A stretch of DNA of 64,000 nucleotides from Macrocystis pyrifera (lineage: Eukaryota > Sar > Phaeophyceae > Laminariales > Laminariaceae). Below, piece by piece: positions 10,336 through 21,245 of this stretch; position 1 is the stretch's first letter, and each line of letters starts with the position of its first letter. The notes beneath the pieces were generated by a model. The model had not been told where the DNA came from. It ran no database searches and worked only from the letters and a program-made list of their open reading frames with translations. Location: the NCBI GenBank assembly GCA_031763025.1, contig JASSKH010000026.1, forward strand, positions 2,170,001 through 2,234,000. The letters are read 5' to 3'. Made by a program: the position numbers and the translations under genes.

Positions 10336-13300
10336 GTGAGAGCCGCGCTTCGCAAACGTTTAGCTCTCGCGGACGGAGCGGAAGCGGAAGCTCCTCCTCG
10401 ATTGAGGAGGCTGCCCAATATCTTTGGATCCGTTGAAAACAAATACGAAAAGTGTTCGTTGGGTAGCTGGGCAATGGGATTGTGCGTCGGGCTTAGCTTA
10501 CAACGTGTCACACCTCGGAGATATATCATGATCTACTCCTGCTGCTGTAGTTCTTCGCCTGCCGCTGCGCAGTATCTATTGAAGTAGTGCAGATCCAGCC
10601 CAGGAAACATGTGGTACTTGCTGTGTGTGTTCTTCACATTAAACCGTTCTTTCTACCCGTCGACATCCAGCACAACCAGCGTCCGTGCTGTCTTATTCTT
10701 CAATCTTATTAATAGAAGAGATAAACGTAGGTGGTGCAGACTATGTACGGAATCAATCCGGTGACTCGAGCTACTGCTGTAGAGCAAGAGATTGCGAATA
10801 GATCAGATCTGCCTCAGAAGGTTATGTGACGAAGTCGGAATCGATCACCTGTCGGACGTGTGCAACGTTTCCCACGGATGTTGAGGTGCGGTACTTAAGA
10901 GACTCCTCGAGTGAAGTGAAGAGTACGATACGATTTTAGGCGCTACCCACCCCTCAAGGCAAACACGTGAGGTCAGGCTCCTTATCATACTCCTATGGCC
11001 ACCTTATGCGAGTAGGGGTGCGATAAGTTGCCGGCTTCTGTAATATCACGGGGGGGGCATAGTAGTACATGGTAATATTACGGGGGTCCATAGTTAACAG
11101 GACCAAATTTTGTTAGTAAAAATAGGTAAATATATAGGTTTTTATGTATGCCATAGGTCCTATTAACTATGTACCCCCGTAATAGTACATGGTAATACAT
11201 GGTAAGACCAACTTTTATGGGAAATTATTAATTCTGGGCTCCAGCAACGGAGTTTTTAGGCGGAATATGCGCGTTTTACTCGCCGGGACAGTGAAAAACA
11301 CACCGGTAGACTCCTCAGAATGCTCCCCGGAGTTTTCCGAGATCTTTCTGGAACAGGTTTCCGTTTCTCCAGAGTCCTAGGTTGATTTTAGGAGCAGCCA
11401 ATCAGTGTCCTGTGTGTTGTCGTCACATTGGGTCGTCCTTTTTACCCAGCAGCTTCATCAGTACACTCACCGTGCGTCCTGGGGAGAAATACTGGTACTG
11501 ATTCTGTGGTCACAGACTGTGAGACAGGGGAAGACCAAAAACAAAAAAAAGTAATCGCAAATTCAAGGGTTAAGCAAGTGAAGTGCCAGCGTACCGGGTA
11601 CGAGAACACAACAACACAAGCAAGGCCAAAAAATAATAACAAAAAAGACAACTAAAACAAATAAATTCTGCAATGAACCAGAAATAATAATGACGCAAGG
11701 CGATCAGAAAGACTGCTATTAATAGATGGAAAGCGTACGTACTAAGGAAGGACAGATAGCTGCCGCACGGACGAAGCAACACGAAGGACAGGAAGATACC
11801 GGCATACGGACGGCAGGGCGGGGAAAGGAAACAAAGAGAGAGCTCAGGCAAAACGCAAGAAGGAAGAGAGAACGGGGATGTAAGGTCAAGAATATTATTG
11901 TTCGTCAGAACTGGGGCCAGAAATAATGGATCTTTGAAGATTTCTGGTGAAAAATCATGATGTCCTCAGAACCGGCAATATGGACGAACAGCCCAACTAC
12001 GACCCTGGAGAAACGCAGAACTGTCAACGAAAGCTCTCGGGAAAACTAAGGGGAGCATCCTCAGGAGTCTCCTGGTGTTTTTGACAGTCCGGCCGAGAAA
12101 ATCGCGGGTTTTCGGCAAAAAATAAGCAAGATGTTATACGGCAAATTTTATACGTCACGGGACAGCTTACGCGGACTTTAATTGCGCGCCGCGCAATGTA
12201 TGCAAAACCCCTGTTTTGGCAGATACTGGAGCGATGTATAGTCATTCCCAGTGACTAGAGGCAACCTTTGTGAGAATCCTCGGCAGACTTCGATCGACAA
12301 AACCAACGACACCGTCATGAAATCTGAACGGAATGCGCTTGTTAAGGTCTCCGACCCAGCCTAGTGTCACAGTGCTCACACCTCGGTCGGTGATATGTGG
12401 CGTGGGCTGACCAGGCGTCTGATTAAAAAAAAAACATTTTGGCACTGGTCTGTCGAAGACAGACGACAAAAAATCTCTACCCCTCACCGAGGGCAAAAAA
12501 TAGACAATTTCTCAGGTTTGACATCGATCGACAAACCCAACGATTACGTCACGAACTCTGAATGAAGTGCGCTGGTTAGAGGCTCCGATCCACACTAGTA
12601 TCACAGTTCTCACACCTCGGTCGGTGATATGTGGCGTGGGTGGGCCAGGCGTCTACTAAAGACATATTTGGCAGCTGGTATGTAGAAAATAGACGACAAA
12701 AACTCTCGATTCCTCTCCGTTGGCACGAAACAGAACTTTTTGAAAGCTCTGACGAAGAGCATAGGACGCCGCGGCCAACCTCTCGCCCCCTGGACGACGG
12801 ATTCCAATTATACCTCCCAGGCCATAATTTGCACTCATTGGCCTTGCCCGGTACCAAGTTCGTTGACCATGGGTGGAGTATATGTCGAGATCGAAGGTCA
12901 ATCGTCGCGTGACTGCGGGTGTGCGAGCTGCGAGCTGTGTCTTTCTTCTTCTAGTTTGTGTGCGGCGTGATTTCACGTGGTTCCCGTGGTTCCCGTTAAT
13001 ACAGCGATTTTATTGGAAGATGGCTCCCGTCGTTCGCGTTATTTCAGCCATTTGATTGGAAGATAGCTGGCGTCAACTGCCCCGTGTTATTTTAGACTTG
13101 CCATGTTATACCTATGCCAATGGGAACGCGAAGTATCAATAAAAAGTTTGAATTCCAAAGATACCCGCCAAAAAAAATTAGAACAGGCTTCCTATGGGCA
13201 CGTTTAGAAAAAAAAAGTTCCCAACTTTTGGAAAAGCCCGAAAAAAAAGCAAATCTGGGCCGATGTTGGGCCAAGATCGGCTTGAGAAAAACTCAGGCCG

Positions 13301-16300
13301 ATCTTTGGTTCGAAGCGGCGAGATTCCGAGTCCTCGACAGACATCGATCGGCAAAACCAACGATTGCGTCATGAATTCTGAACGGAGTGCGCTCGTTAGG
13401 GGCTCCGACCCACCCTTGGGTCACCGTCTTCACACAATGGCCAGTGACTTGTGGCGGGCGCTGGCCAGGCGTACGATAAAAAAACAATTAGCCGCTGGTG
13501 TGTACAAAACAGAAGGTAAAATTTCTCGATCCGCCTCGAATGGCAAAAACAGTTTTTTTTTCAGATTTGGGAGGATACCGCAGGACGCCGCCGGCGAGCT
13601 CTCGCCCCCTAGAGCATTTAACCACTTTCTATCTTCGATGCCGTCATCTATACTCGTTGGCCTTGCCCTACACCAAGCGAGTTGGCCGTGGGCTGAGTCT
13701 ATATCGAGATCGAGCATCTATCGTGGCACGAGCTGATTTTTATCAGCGTGTTGACCACTTGCAACGAGAAAAAACAAATTGCGCCGCCTGCAGCCGTTGG
13801 AAAAAAAAGAAGGAAAAATCAAACATTTTTTCCCTTTTTTCCCACAGCGGCGGTACGAGGATATTTTCGGCTATTTTTTTATAGCAATATTTTTGAAAGA
13901 AAAGTTTTGGACTTAGCGTTACCATTGGCATAGGTCTTATACGTAGTCCTTCAATTTTTTCCCGTAATAGTTGGTCTAATACATACCACTCTTGTCCCAT
14001 TATATAAGAACCGTTTTTACGTTAATTTTTATACCGAACGGGGCCTATAATGCGGGATAGAGTGATAGTAGTCAGGACCCACGATGGACCTAAAGACCAT
14101 ATATTCACCTACAGTATGTGTTACTACTGTGTTCTCCTCTAATAACATATTGAAGTTATACAACCACCATCGGTAAATTTTCTTTTCTGTGAGTAGAGCG
14201 GCAAGCTTTGTGGTCACGATCCACAAGCACGACGATGGTACGAGGTAGAGAGGGTTAAGGGTTGGGAGCCGAGGGGAGTCTAGTCTGAGGGTCAACGGCC
14301 CCAGCAAGGGGAGGCGATTCCACACCCCTGATGCATCGAGGGGGCTGTGAATTTGTCCGTCTACCGTAAGGAAGCGGGTGATATCGCTCAGGGGTGCGCG
14401 ATCGTTTTTCCCCGATCTTTGTTCAGCGGTCGGTTTCTCGACAACGGAAAGTTTTTGCCGACACCGAACAAGGGACGTTTTTCGGAAAAGATCTGGTCGG
14501 GCAGAGCCATGCAAAAAAACCAGGGCTCTTCACGGGTCATGATCCGAATGCGGATCCGGTCAGGAAGGTTCTGAAGTATCACAGGTTGGGTCGGGTGGGG
14601 TGGGGTCGGGTCGGGTCAGGAGGTTTTCGAACTCTCACGGGTCGGGTCGGGTCACCCTCACCCGACCAGACCCGATCTGACCCGCGAGGTTTTGACTCGA
14701 CCCGTATTAGCCCTGGAAAGTTCGATTTTACGAGTGTAGCACCCTTGCCGTTGTCGAGAGAAAACGATCAGCGCTGGGAAACGATCGTGTACCAATACCC
14801 CTGTGCGATAACCCGCTTCCTTGCGGTATATACGTCGCCGACGAGTTGCTTGTTGCCTGGGCATTGCAACTAGGTTGCGGCGGCGCCGACTCTCCGACTA
14901 CTCGGGTTTCCTTGTTTGCGGGAAGGCTTGATAGGTTTCATCACGACTTTATGTGTATGTACAAACAAGCCAAATACGACGCAGCGTCGGCGTGCCCTCC
15001 TCGGGGGCTGGGGCGCCTTCGGCGGACCCTCGGGGGGCGCTTGCCTCAGGCGTCTCTTGGTCGGGGGGGGGGGGGGGGGGGATGTACTCATTCTCATGCA
15101 TGGTCGTAGTCGTATGATACCATAGACCCTCGCATCCCTACAGTGCCGGGACGGAGCGCGACGGGTTTTCACCGACCAGGCAGACATTGCTTGCACCAAG
15201 CGCGAAGCGCCGTGAGGTGTTGGGCAAGTCGCATGAAGGGTAAGCTGCTGCATACTACTAAGAACCGCTGTAGAGGCGGATTTTCTTGCATGTGGATGAC
15301 AGCAGCAATGAATTGATTCAATTTCTGGTGTGGCCCAATTCCAGAGACAGCAACGGGTCTACTGTGTAACTGCCTCGTGGGGGGTTGACTCGCTCTGCTC
15401 TTCTATTGGCAGACGGTTGGCTGGTATCTCCACTGCTTTATTACGCAAATAAATGCCTTCAGACACGACAAAAGTTCAAGCACAGCCGGTAGTACGCGTG
15501 TGCATCGACCGCGCCTTTTTCCTGAACCCGCGACCTTGATGTTCTTCCGTTTTCTGTTGTTGTCCCCGACCCCATCCTTCCCGCGCGCACGCTTGGCGCG
15601 GAAAGCAGCAGCAGCCCCGCGTCAGAAGCGGAGCACTCCAAGCGACGCCGATCCCAGCTGGCGGAGAGGATATCCAACAAGCTGCACGCGCTTTTGTGGA
15701 TAGTTGTTGGGATCGCGGTCGCGTATCGCACGGATTTCGTTCGAGTGTTGTTGGAAGATGACCGGGTCAATCGGTGAGCTGTATGATATGGTGGTCAGCA
15801 CCGCAGCGGCAGCAGCAGCAGCAGCAGCAGCGGCAGCAGCAACTTTCCGCACGCGCTGTGCTGTAACAATTGTATGGGGGGCGTTTGTGTCTCTTGTCTT
15901 TCTTCTGTGCCCATGCCATCCTTGTTGGTCGCGCGCATTGCGTTCGAGTGTTGTTGGAAGACGACCAGGGTCGATCGGCGAGCTCTATGATATGATGGTC
16001 AGCACTAGAGCGGTGGCAGCAGCAGCAGCAGCAGCAACAACAACACGTAGTCACAGCTGCCAGCGCGTGCTGTGATGTGCTGTGCTGTGCTGTGCTGTAA
16101 ACACGTTTGTGTCTCTCGCTTTTCTGTTGTGCCCATGGCATTGCACACTGCAGCGGTTGCCGTACATCGTTGCTGAAAATCGCGGTCGCGTATCACGCGG
16201 ATTCCGATTGGGTGTTGTTCGAAGACGACCGGGTCAACCGGTGAATTATTTTGGGGTGTTGCTAGAAGACGGTCGGGTCAGCCAGTGAGCTCTATGATGC

Positions 16301-16314
16301 AGCAGCCCTACAGC

Positions 16315-16368
<54 letters not shown>

Positions 16369-17416
16369 GCAGCAGCAACTGCAACGGCAACAGCAACCGC
16401 AGCCGCAGCATGTGTTCCCAGCGTCCCGCGCGCGCGCTGTGCTGTAGCCATCATGCAGGGCGCGTCGGTGCCTCTTGTCTTTATGGTGCGCTCGTACCCT
16501 TGCGGCAGTACAACACTCACTTCCATGGAATGTATTTGTGCAATTCTACTGTTCTGCCGGTGTGGCTGGGGGCCATCCATAGTACGGCAATCAGGTCCCA
16601 CGATGGACCTGTGTTCCAGGCATCCCCCTGTGTTGACCCATATTAGGTTCTGATTACTGCTATGCTCCCGTAACAGCTGCGCTTGAGGTTGCGATGGTTG
16701 GTGCGCTTGTTTTGTCGTCGCGGCCTAGGAGGCAGCGAGTAGCGCGAGGCCGCACGAACCGAACAAGCCGAGTGAGCCGTCCTACTTCTCCAATCGTTTT
16801 GGTTTTCTGTGGTGGTCAGCTATAATAGCGCGGCAAGGACAGGTGGCAATCAAAGAACGAGAGAATGGAACGTTACCGGGGGTTTTGGGGTCATGATCTC
16901 TGCCTCTCGCCTGTTTGCTCTGTATCTCGGCAGAGGAGGGTCGTTGTTCGTCGACCTACATACTTATTTTTTAATGTTTTTTTTGTAGAGCACGTTCGTG
17001 GTGTTTTCAGTGCCCCGCGAAAGCGCTGCAGACCGCACGGCACTGCATATCGTCTCGTCTTTGAAGATATCTCCACGTGCTTGATTGTCTCCGCCCCCTC
17101 CCTCCCCCTCCTCCCTCCCTCCCTCCCCCCCTCTCCTGCGAGGGTCTATGGCCATACGACTACGGCCATGCATGACAATGAGCCCACCCCCCTCCATCGC
17201 GCTGCCTTGCCCGCGATTTTGTTGCGATCGATCAACGTGATGTGCAGGTTCTGGTTCAACCTTGGGGCTGTGTGCTTCAGTGTGAACGTCGTGATTCTGG
17301 CGTACCTGACCGTGTGGCTGCCGCATGTCCGAGGCGTGAAGGTTTCTTGGAACGTGTACTGCCCCAGGGCCATCCCGACCGCCACCGTTGTCGGCCTGAT
17401 CTGCGCGCTAGCGTAA

Positions 17417-17449
<33 letters not shown>

Positions 17450-20398
17450 GCATGATAATGAGTACACCCCCCCCCCCCTCCCTGGGTCGGTGAAAACCCG
17501 ACGTGCTCTGCCCTGGTAGTGCAGGGATGCGAAGGTCTATGGTCGTACGACTACGGCCATGCATGATATCGAGTATCCCCCCGCCCCCGGCGTTGTAGGT
17601 ATGCGAGGGTCTATGGTCATACGACTACGGCCATGCATGATATCGAGAACCCTCCCTCCTCCCCCCGGCTATTGTGGGGATGCCAGGGTCTATGGTCATA
17701 CGAGTACGGTCATGCATGAGATCGAGTACATCTCTCCTATCGAGTACACACCACCCCCCCCGCTCCGTCTCGAAAGGGATGCGTGGTCAATGGTCAAATG
17801 ACCCAGGCAAGCAACAAACCCCCCCCCCCCCCCCCCCCCTATGCAAGTCCGCCTCACAAGCGGTTCTTAGTAGGATGCAGCTCACCCTTCATGCGACTCG
17901 CCGGACACCTCACGGCGCTTCGCGCTTGGTGCAAGCGATGTCTGCCTGCCTGGTCGGTGAAAACCCGACATGCTCCGTCCCGGCATTGTAGGGATGCGAG
18001 GGTCTATGGTCATACGACTACGGCCATGCATGAGATCGAGTACATCTCTCCTATCGAGTACAACCCCCCCCCCCCCCCCCTAGGAGATAGATGGTGGCCT
18101 CAAAAGGTGAAACAGGAAGGGAATAAATTCGTCATCTTTTTTTTTGTTTGTATATTATTAATACCACTCTGCCCTCAACTATGAGGAACGTTATATTTAG
18201 GGGCTGAGTGGTACAATGCAACATATGATTTTAAACGTAATGAGCACCCAACTGTGTTGGAGGTGTCTCTGTTAGGAGTGAGAACGGTGCTCCGTCTCGA
18301 AAGAGAGTGCGTGGTCAATGGTCAAATGACCAAGGCAAGCAACTAATGAGTACGCCCCCCCCCCCCCCCCCCCGCCTCCCGGACTGCTCGTTCCGTTTCA
18401 GACTGAGGGCACTGATGATAAACTTTCAAACGTCAGGCTGATCATCTACAGATAGATTATCTAGATCATCTACAGATAGATCAGCTAGATCATCTAGATC
18501 CTAATCTGCCGTTAGAAATGTTGTGCAGAATCTGTAAAATGTTGTGTAGGATCTGTAGAGTACAGCTCCACCCAAGGAAGCACGTTCTGGACCATGCAGA
18601 TTGTGCGTGTCCCACCCGGCAACATGAGGTAGATCATGCAGATCATACAGATCATCTGCCGTGAAAGATCTAGATGATGAACTGTCGGAATCGGTGATCT
18701 ATCCCAGGAGTGTAAAATTCTCTAGAGTGGGCCGGGGGGGTGCGGTGCACGAATAAGAGACCTATATTTTTTTATCGTTACAACCCAAAAACGGACCCCG
18801 GGTATGCGTGATGTTGTTGACGCGTATAGAGGAAGAACGGCTTATTGTGAAAGACCAACACACGCGGGTGTTTCACAACACTGGTGTTGCCTGAAAAACT
18901 TCGCCCATGGGGCAGATGATGATCTGCTGCCGATCGTACAGATCATCTGCCTGCCGTGATCGCATGGTGTTGCAGACATTTATCTATAACGTCCAGGTCC
19001 AACCCAGGAAGCATGTGCTAGGTCGTGCATATCACCCGGGACCCCTCCCGGCGCAACGTTATCTAGCTCCTGCAGATCCTAAAGCAGATCATAAATATCA
19101 TGCGTACGTCTCTCTCTGCCTTGAACGATTCAGATGGTGAAGCTGGGTTCTGGTCTGTCCGATGGGTGAAAGCTCTTCCGCCACTCGGTGGTATATCCAT
19201 TTTTCAGAAGCACACCAACCATGGCATCGTTTTTTTTTTTTTGTGTGTTTCGCTTGACTCAAGGAGTCGGGAAATGCTCGGTGGCGACCCCCCGAGCGTT
19301 GCTGAGTTTTTTTTTTTTGGCGCCAGGCGCGGGTGGTTGGATGAAAAAAATCGACGGATATCATACATACGTATATGAATGCTGAGGGTAACGTTCTGTG
19401 ACCATACTATTATAGTACCGCTAGAATTTCGACCGATTCTTTAAAGGGTTTTACCGAGGATACGGCGTGTTGACGGTTCGTATGTGTTTCTTATACATGT
19501 GCCTCATGCGTTCCGTGATTCGTTCGGACGAAGTGCCGAAACCGAATTATGGCCGCTTCGCCAAAGAGGCGCAGAAGCCCCTTCTAATCCCTGGACCGAA
19601 GACGACCCTACCGTTCATACGATATTTATTACCAGGTAGTGTTGTAGGGTGGTTTAGGGGAGAACTAAGGTGTTTCTTTCCTATTACGGGGGACCATAGT
19701 TAATAGGACCTACGGTCGACACAAAAAACTATACATTCACCTATTTTTACTAGCAGTATTTGGTCCTATTTACTATGGTCCCCCGTAATGGCGTGTTTCT
19801 TTCCTGCGGCAGGCGCACCCCGACGCAGACACTCTGGACTGTGCTCTGTCTCCTTCCCGAGCTGAAAGCCCCCTCTCCCGCCCGCCCGCCCGCCCGCCCG
19901 CCGTATCAACCATGCGACGCCTGAACGAGCAACACTCGTTGTCTTCGTCCCTGGCGCACCCATGCTTTTCGTTCGTGCTCCGCGCTGATTTGTGCCTCGG
20001 TTTCATGCGTTGCCCTCATGCTGTGCTTTCATCTCTCGGTGTCGACGTTTGCGTTCATGTTTTTGCGCTCACGCTTTGAATCCATGCCGTTGCGATTGTA
20101 CTTTGCACTCATGCGTTTGCGCTCGTGCTTTGCATGCATGCGTTTCAAAATGGTAACTGACGTTCGTTCATATTTGCACTAACAGTTTTTTACTTAACGC
20201 TGCGCGTCCATGCTTCGCGCGCTCTGCATCCGTTAACGCTTTCACAACTTCCGATTTCCACCTGCACCACGCATACACGCACGGAGCAGGCTGAACGTGG
20301 CCTTGTGGGACGTGTGGGGCTTCCTGACGCCGCTGATTCTCTTCGCGGTGTTTATTGGATGCTTGTTCAGCCTTCACTTCGTTCCATGGCCATGTTGA
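10146..20398 (+). CDS. TMEM128-like small multi-pass membrane protein
   Basis: Three exons join with consistent phase 2: 10146-10335 (first ATG 10289), 17248-17412, and 20290-20395 plus TGA 20396-20398. From that ATG the product is 106 residues. Three hydrophobic segments follow a short hydrophilic N-terminus: NLGAVCFSVNVVILAYLTVW; IPTATVVGLICALALNVALW; and GFLTPLILFAVFIGCLF. The core IPTATxxxxICxLxLNVALWDVWGF, with the following TPLILF, matches the conserved C-terminal half of TMEM128, an ER membrane protein of unknown function (about 165 residues in humans). Junctions are canonical: GCAG acceptors, donors CAG|GTGAGA and GC|GTAAGT. The first of the four TMEM128 membrane segments was not found. 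It may sit in an undetected phase-2 cassette exon in the 6.9 kb first intron, or be absent. Both introns are packed with repeats. The gene converges with the MYND gene downstream. Confidence 0.72.
11076..11184 (+). mobile_element. M1 inverted-repeat element (MITE), copy 1
   Basis: Ends ATATTACGGGGG / CCCCCGTAATAG. Flanks read ACATGGTA on the left and TACATGG on the right, consistent with a TA target duplication. Belongs to the subfamily with GTTAACAGGACC. Confidence 0.85.
12285..12505 (+). repeat. Family E, copy 1
   Basis: Begins GATCGACAAAACCAACGA and carries TCGGTGATATGTGGCGTGGG. Aligns with the starts of the copies at 12520 and 13330. Unknown element; no conserved reading frame. Confidence 0.75.
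12520..12915 (+). repeat. Family E, copy 2
   Basis: Contains the longer 3' part: AGGACGCCGCGGCCAACCTC, CATTGGCCTTGCCCGGTACC and TATGTCGAGATCGAAGGTC, shared with copies 3 and 4. Confidence 0.75.
13330..13870 (+). repeat. Family E, copy 3
   Basis: The fullest copy, ending in AAATTGCGCCGCCTGCAGCC and a T/C-rich tail with CACAGCGGCGGTA, also seen at 30570-30650. Confidence 0.75.
14390..14825 (+). repeat. Family H, copy 1, with GGGTCGGGTC tract
   Basis: Outer parts match 57405-57640 (GCGATCGTTTTTC at one side; TTGCCGTTGTCGAG and GATCGTGTA at the other). The middle (14580-14690) is a GGGTC/GACCC-rich imperfect inverted repeat. Confidence 0.55.
15060..15400 (-). mobile_element. Family-P poly-C-ended element
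   Basis: Nearly full-length minus-strand copy, including the 5' part (GAGGCAGTTACAC, CTGTCTCTGG, GCCACACCAGAAATT) and the 3' end AATGAGTACATC with a run of about 18 C (15061-15080 as G on plus). Confidence 0.8.
15715..16510 (+). repeat. Macrosatellite of about 210-260 bp with GCA-triplet cores
   Basis: Three to four imperfect units share GTTCGAGTGTTGTTGGAAGA, a GAGCTCTATGATATGATGGT block, a (GCA)n tract and GCGCTGTGCTGTA. The triplet tracts are at 15805-15840, 16015-16036 and 16317-16400. Poly-Ala/Ser frames through this region are by-products of the triplets. Confidence 0.75.
17135..18080 (+). repeat. Array of P-element 3' modules with poly-C
   Basis: The block GATGCGAGGGTCTATGGTCA…CGACTACGGCCATGCATGA recurs at about 17136, 17527, 17600, 17680 and 17995, each time followed by ATCGAGTA or AATGAG and C runs. 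A near-complete P body (17839-18080) and a short LINE-Q 3' piece (17760-17822) are embedded. Confidence 0.75.
17248..17412 (+). CDS. TMEM128-like gene, exon 2
   Basis: 165 bases, both borders phase 2 (acceptor GTGCAG, donor GC|GTAAGT). Encodes the first hydrophobic segment, the loop with WLPHVRGVKVSWNVYCP, and half of the next membrane helix. It is followed directly by a run of about 30 C in the intron. Confidence 0.75.
18080..18357 (+). mobile_element. LINE-Q 3' end with poly-C tail
   Basis: Starts in CTAGGAGATAGATGGTGGCC (coding LGDRWWP), continues through GGAGGTGTCTCTGTTAGGAG and CCGTCTCGAAAGAGA, and ends GCAACTAATGAGTACG then about 17 C. Confidence 0.8.
18420..19100 (+). repeat. GATC/CATCTAGAT-rich repeat region
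   Basis: Many copies of ATCATCTAGATC-, CAGATCATCTGCCGTGA- and AGATAGATC-like words. The same vocabulary recurs at 23320-23520 (inverted), 40920-41370, 46560-46800 and 63380-63710, suggesting a dispersed family of about 150 bp whose borders I cannot fix. Confidence 0.55.
19682..19790 (-). mobile_element. M1 inverted-repeat element, copy 2
   Basis: CTATTACGGGGGACCATAGT at one end, CCCCCGTAATG at the other. Confidence 0.8.
20290..20398 (+). CDS. TMEM128-like gene, terminal exon
   Basis: The acceptor GGAGCAG and phase match exon 2. Encodes LNVALWDVWGFLTPLILF and a last membrane segment, ending FVPWPC then TGA. An A-rich run follows within 15 bases. Confidence 0.75.
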
Positions 20399-20514
20399 GA
20401 ATGTTAAAAAAAAAAAACGGCGACAGTAAGCAGTAGTCGAGGAAGCTGGAGCGGGAGAGGAGGAATCAGAAGCGCATCGAACTCACGACGAGAGCGGGCG
20501 AGGAGGGGGCTACT

Positions 20515-20603
20515 CATCTCGTGCATGGTCGCAGGCGTATGACCGTAGACCCTGGCGTCCCTGCAATGCCGGGGCGGAGCATGTCGGGTTTCCGCCGACC
20601 AGG

Positions 20604-20661
<58 letters not shown>
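20515..20661 (-). mobile_element. P-element fragment fused to a 57-base G run
   Basis: The minus strand reads a P middle segment (CCGACATGCTCCGCCCC, GACCGGTCTACG-like block). A homopolymer of about 57 G (20604-20661) replaces the sequence 5' of CGCCTGGTCGG. Confidence 0.65.
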
Positions 20662-20994
20662 CGGAGTATATAAGTTGGTGCAGGTTCATCTAAATGATTA
20701 AAATACACTTTTATTTGAACGCTAGCCTTGTAACCCCAACCCCAATCGACTGGGAAATTTCTTGGGAAGTTTCTCGGGATGAATATGTTGTGAGGAATTA
20801 GTATGGTCTATCAACCACGTAGCTGAAGTAGGGCCAAGTCGTAAACATCACGGGGAGGAGGGGCTCTTGGCCTTGGCTGATGCTGTTGCTTGAATGTTGA
20901 CCTTGCTTGCTCCTCACGAGTGATATACAGCCCGGTGGTACCGAGCACTTACTATAAGGTAGCGTGAATAACTGGGACGCGGCGTTTACTACAA

Positions 20995-21245
20995 CAAGCC
21001 TTTGGTTGTTGACCTGCTCTTGGCTCTTGGCCGTTGACCTGCTCTGGCCGTTGAAAGTGTTATTGTCCGTTGAAGTACTCTCCGCCGTTGAGCTGCTGGT
21101 GGCCGTTGAACTATTGAACTGTTGAGTTGCTGTTTGGCCGTCGAGCCGCCATTGGCCGTTGAGTTGCTGTTGGTCGTTGAGCTGCTGTTGGCCGATGACC
21201 GGCTGCTGGCCGTTGAAGTACTATTGGTTTTGTTGTCGAAGTGCT
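20995..21245 (-). repeat. Degenerate minisatellite (GGCCGTTGAGCTGCTGTT type)
   Basis: About a dozen imperfect 18-24-bp units of TTGGCCGTTGA with CTGCTG spacers. The Ser/Thr/Asn/Ala-rich minus frame is a by-product. Confidence 0.7.

Larger units (their letters stand above)
10336..17247 (+). other. Intron 1 of the TMEM128-like gene (6.9 kb)
   Basis: Contains an M1 element (11076-11184), four-member family E in three near-adjacent copies (12285-13870), family H (14390-14825), a P element (15060-15400) and a CAG-bearing macrosatellite (15715-16510). No additional coding exon was recognised. Confidence 0.5.
17413..20289 (+). other. Intron 2 of the TMEM128-like gene (2.9 kb)
   Basis: Holds a cluster of poly-C-ended P modules (17440-18080), a LINE-Q 3' end (18080-18357), GATC-rich repeats (18420-19100), an M1 element (19682-19790), a (CCCG)n tract near 19875-19902 and a degenerate TTTGCGCTCATGC-type minisatellite (20020-20160). 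Confidence 0.55.

Noticed and set aside
16285-16653. Poly-Ala open frame of 122 codons
   Set aside because: Created by the GCA triplet tract of a macrosatellite.
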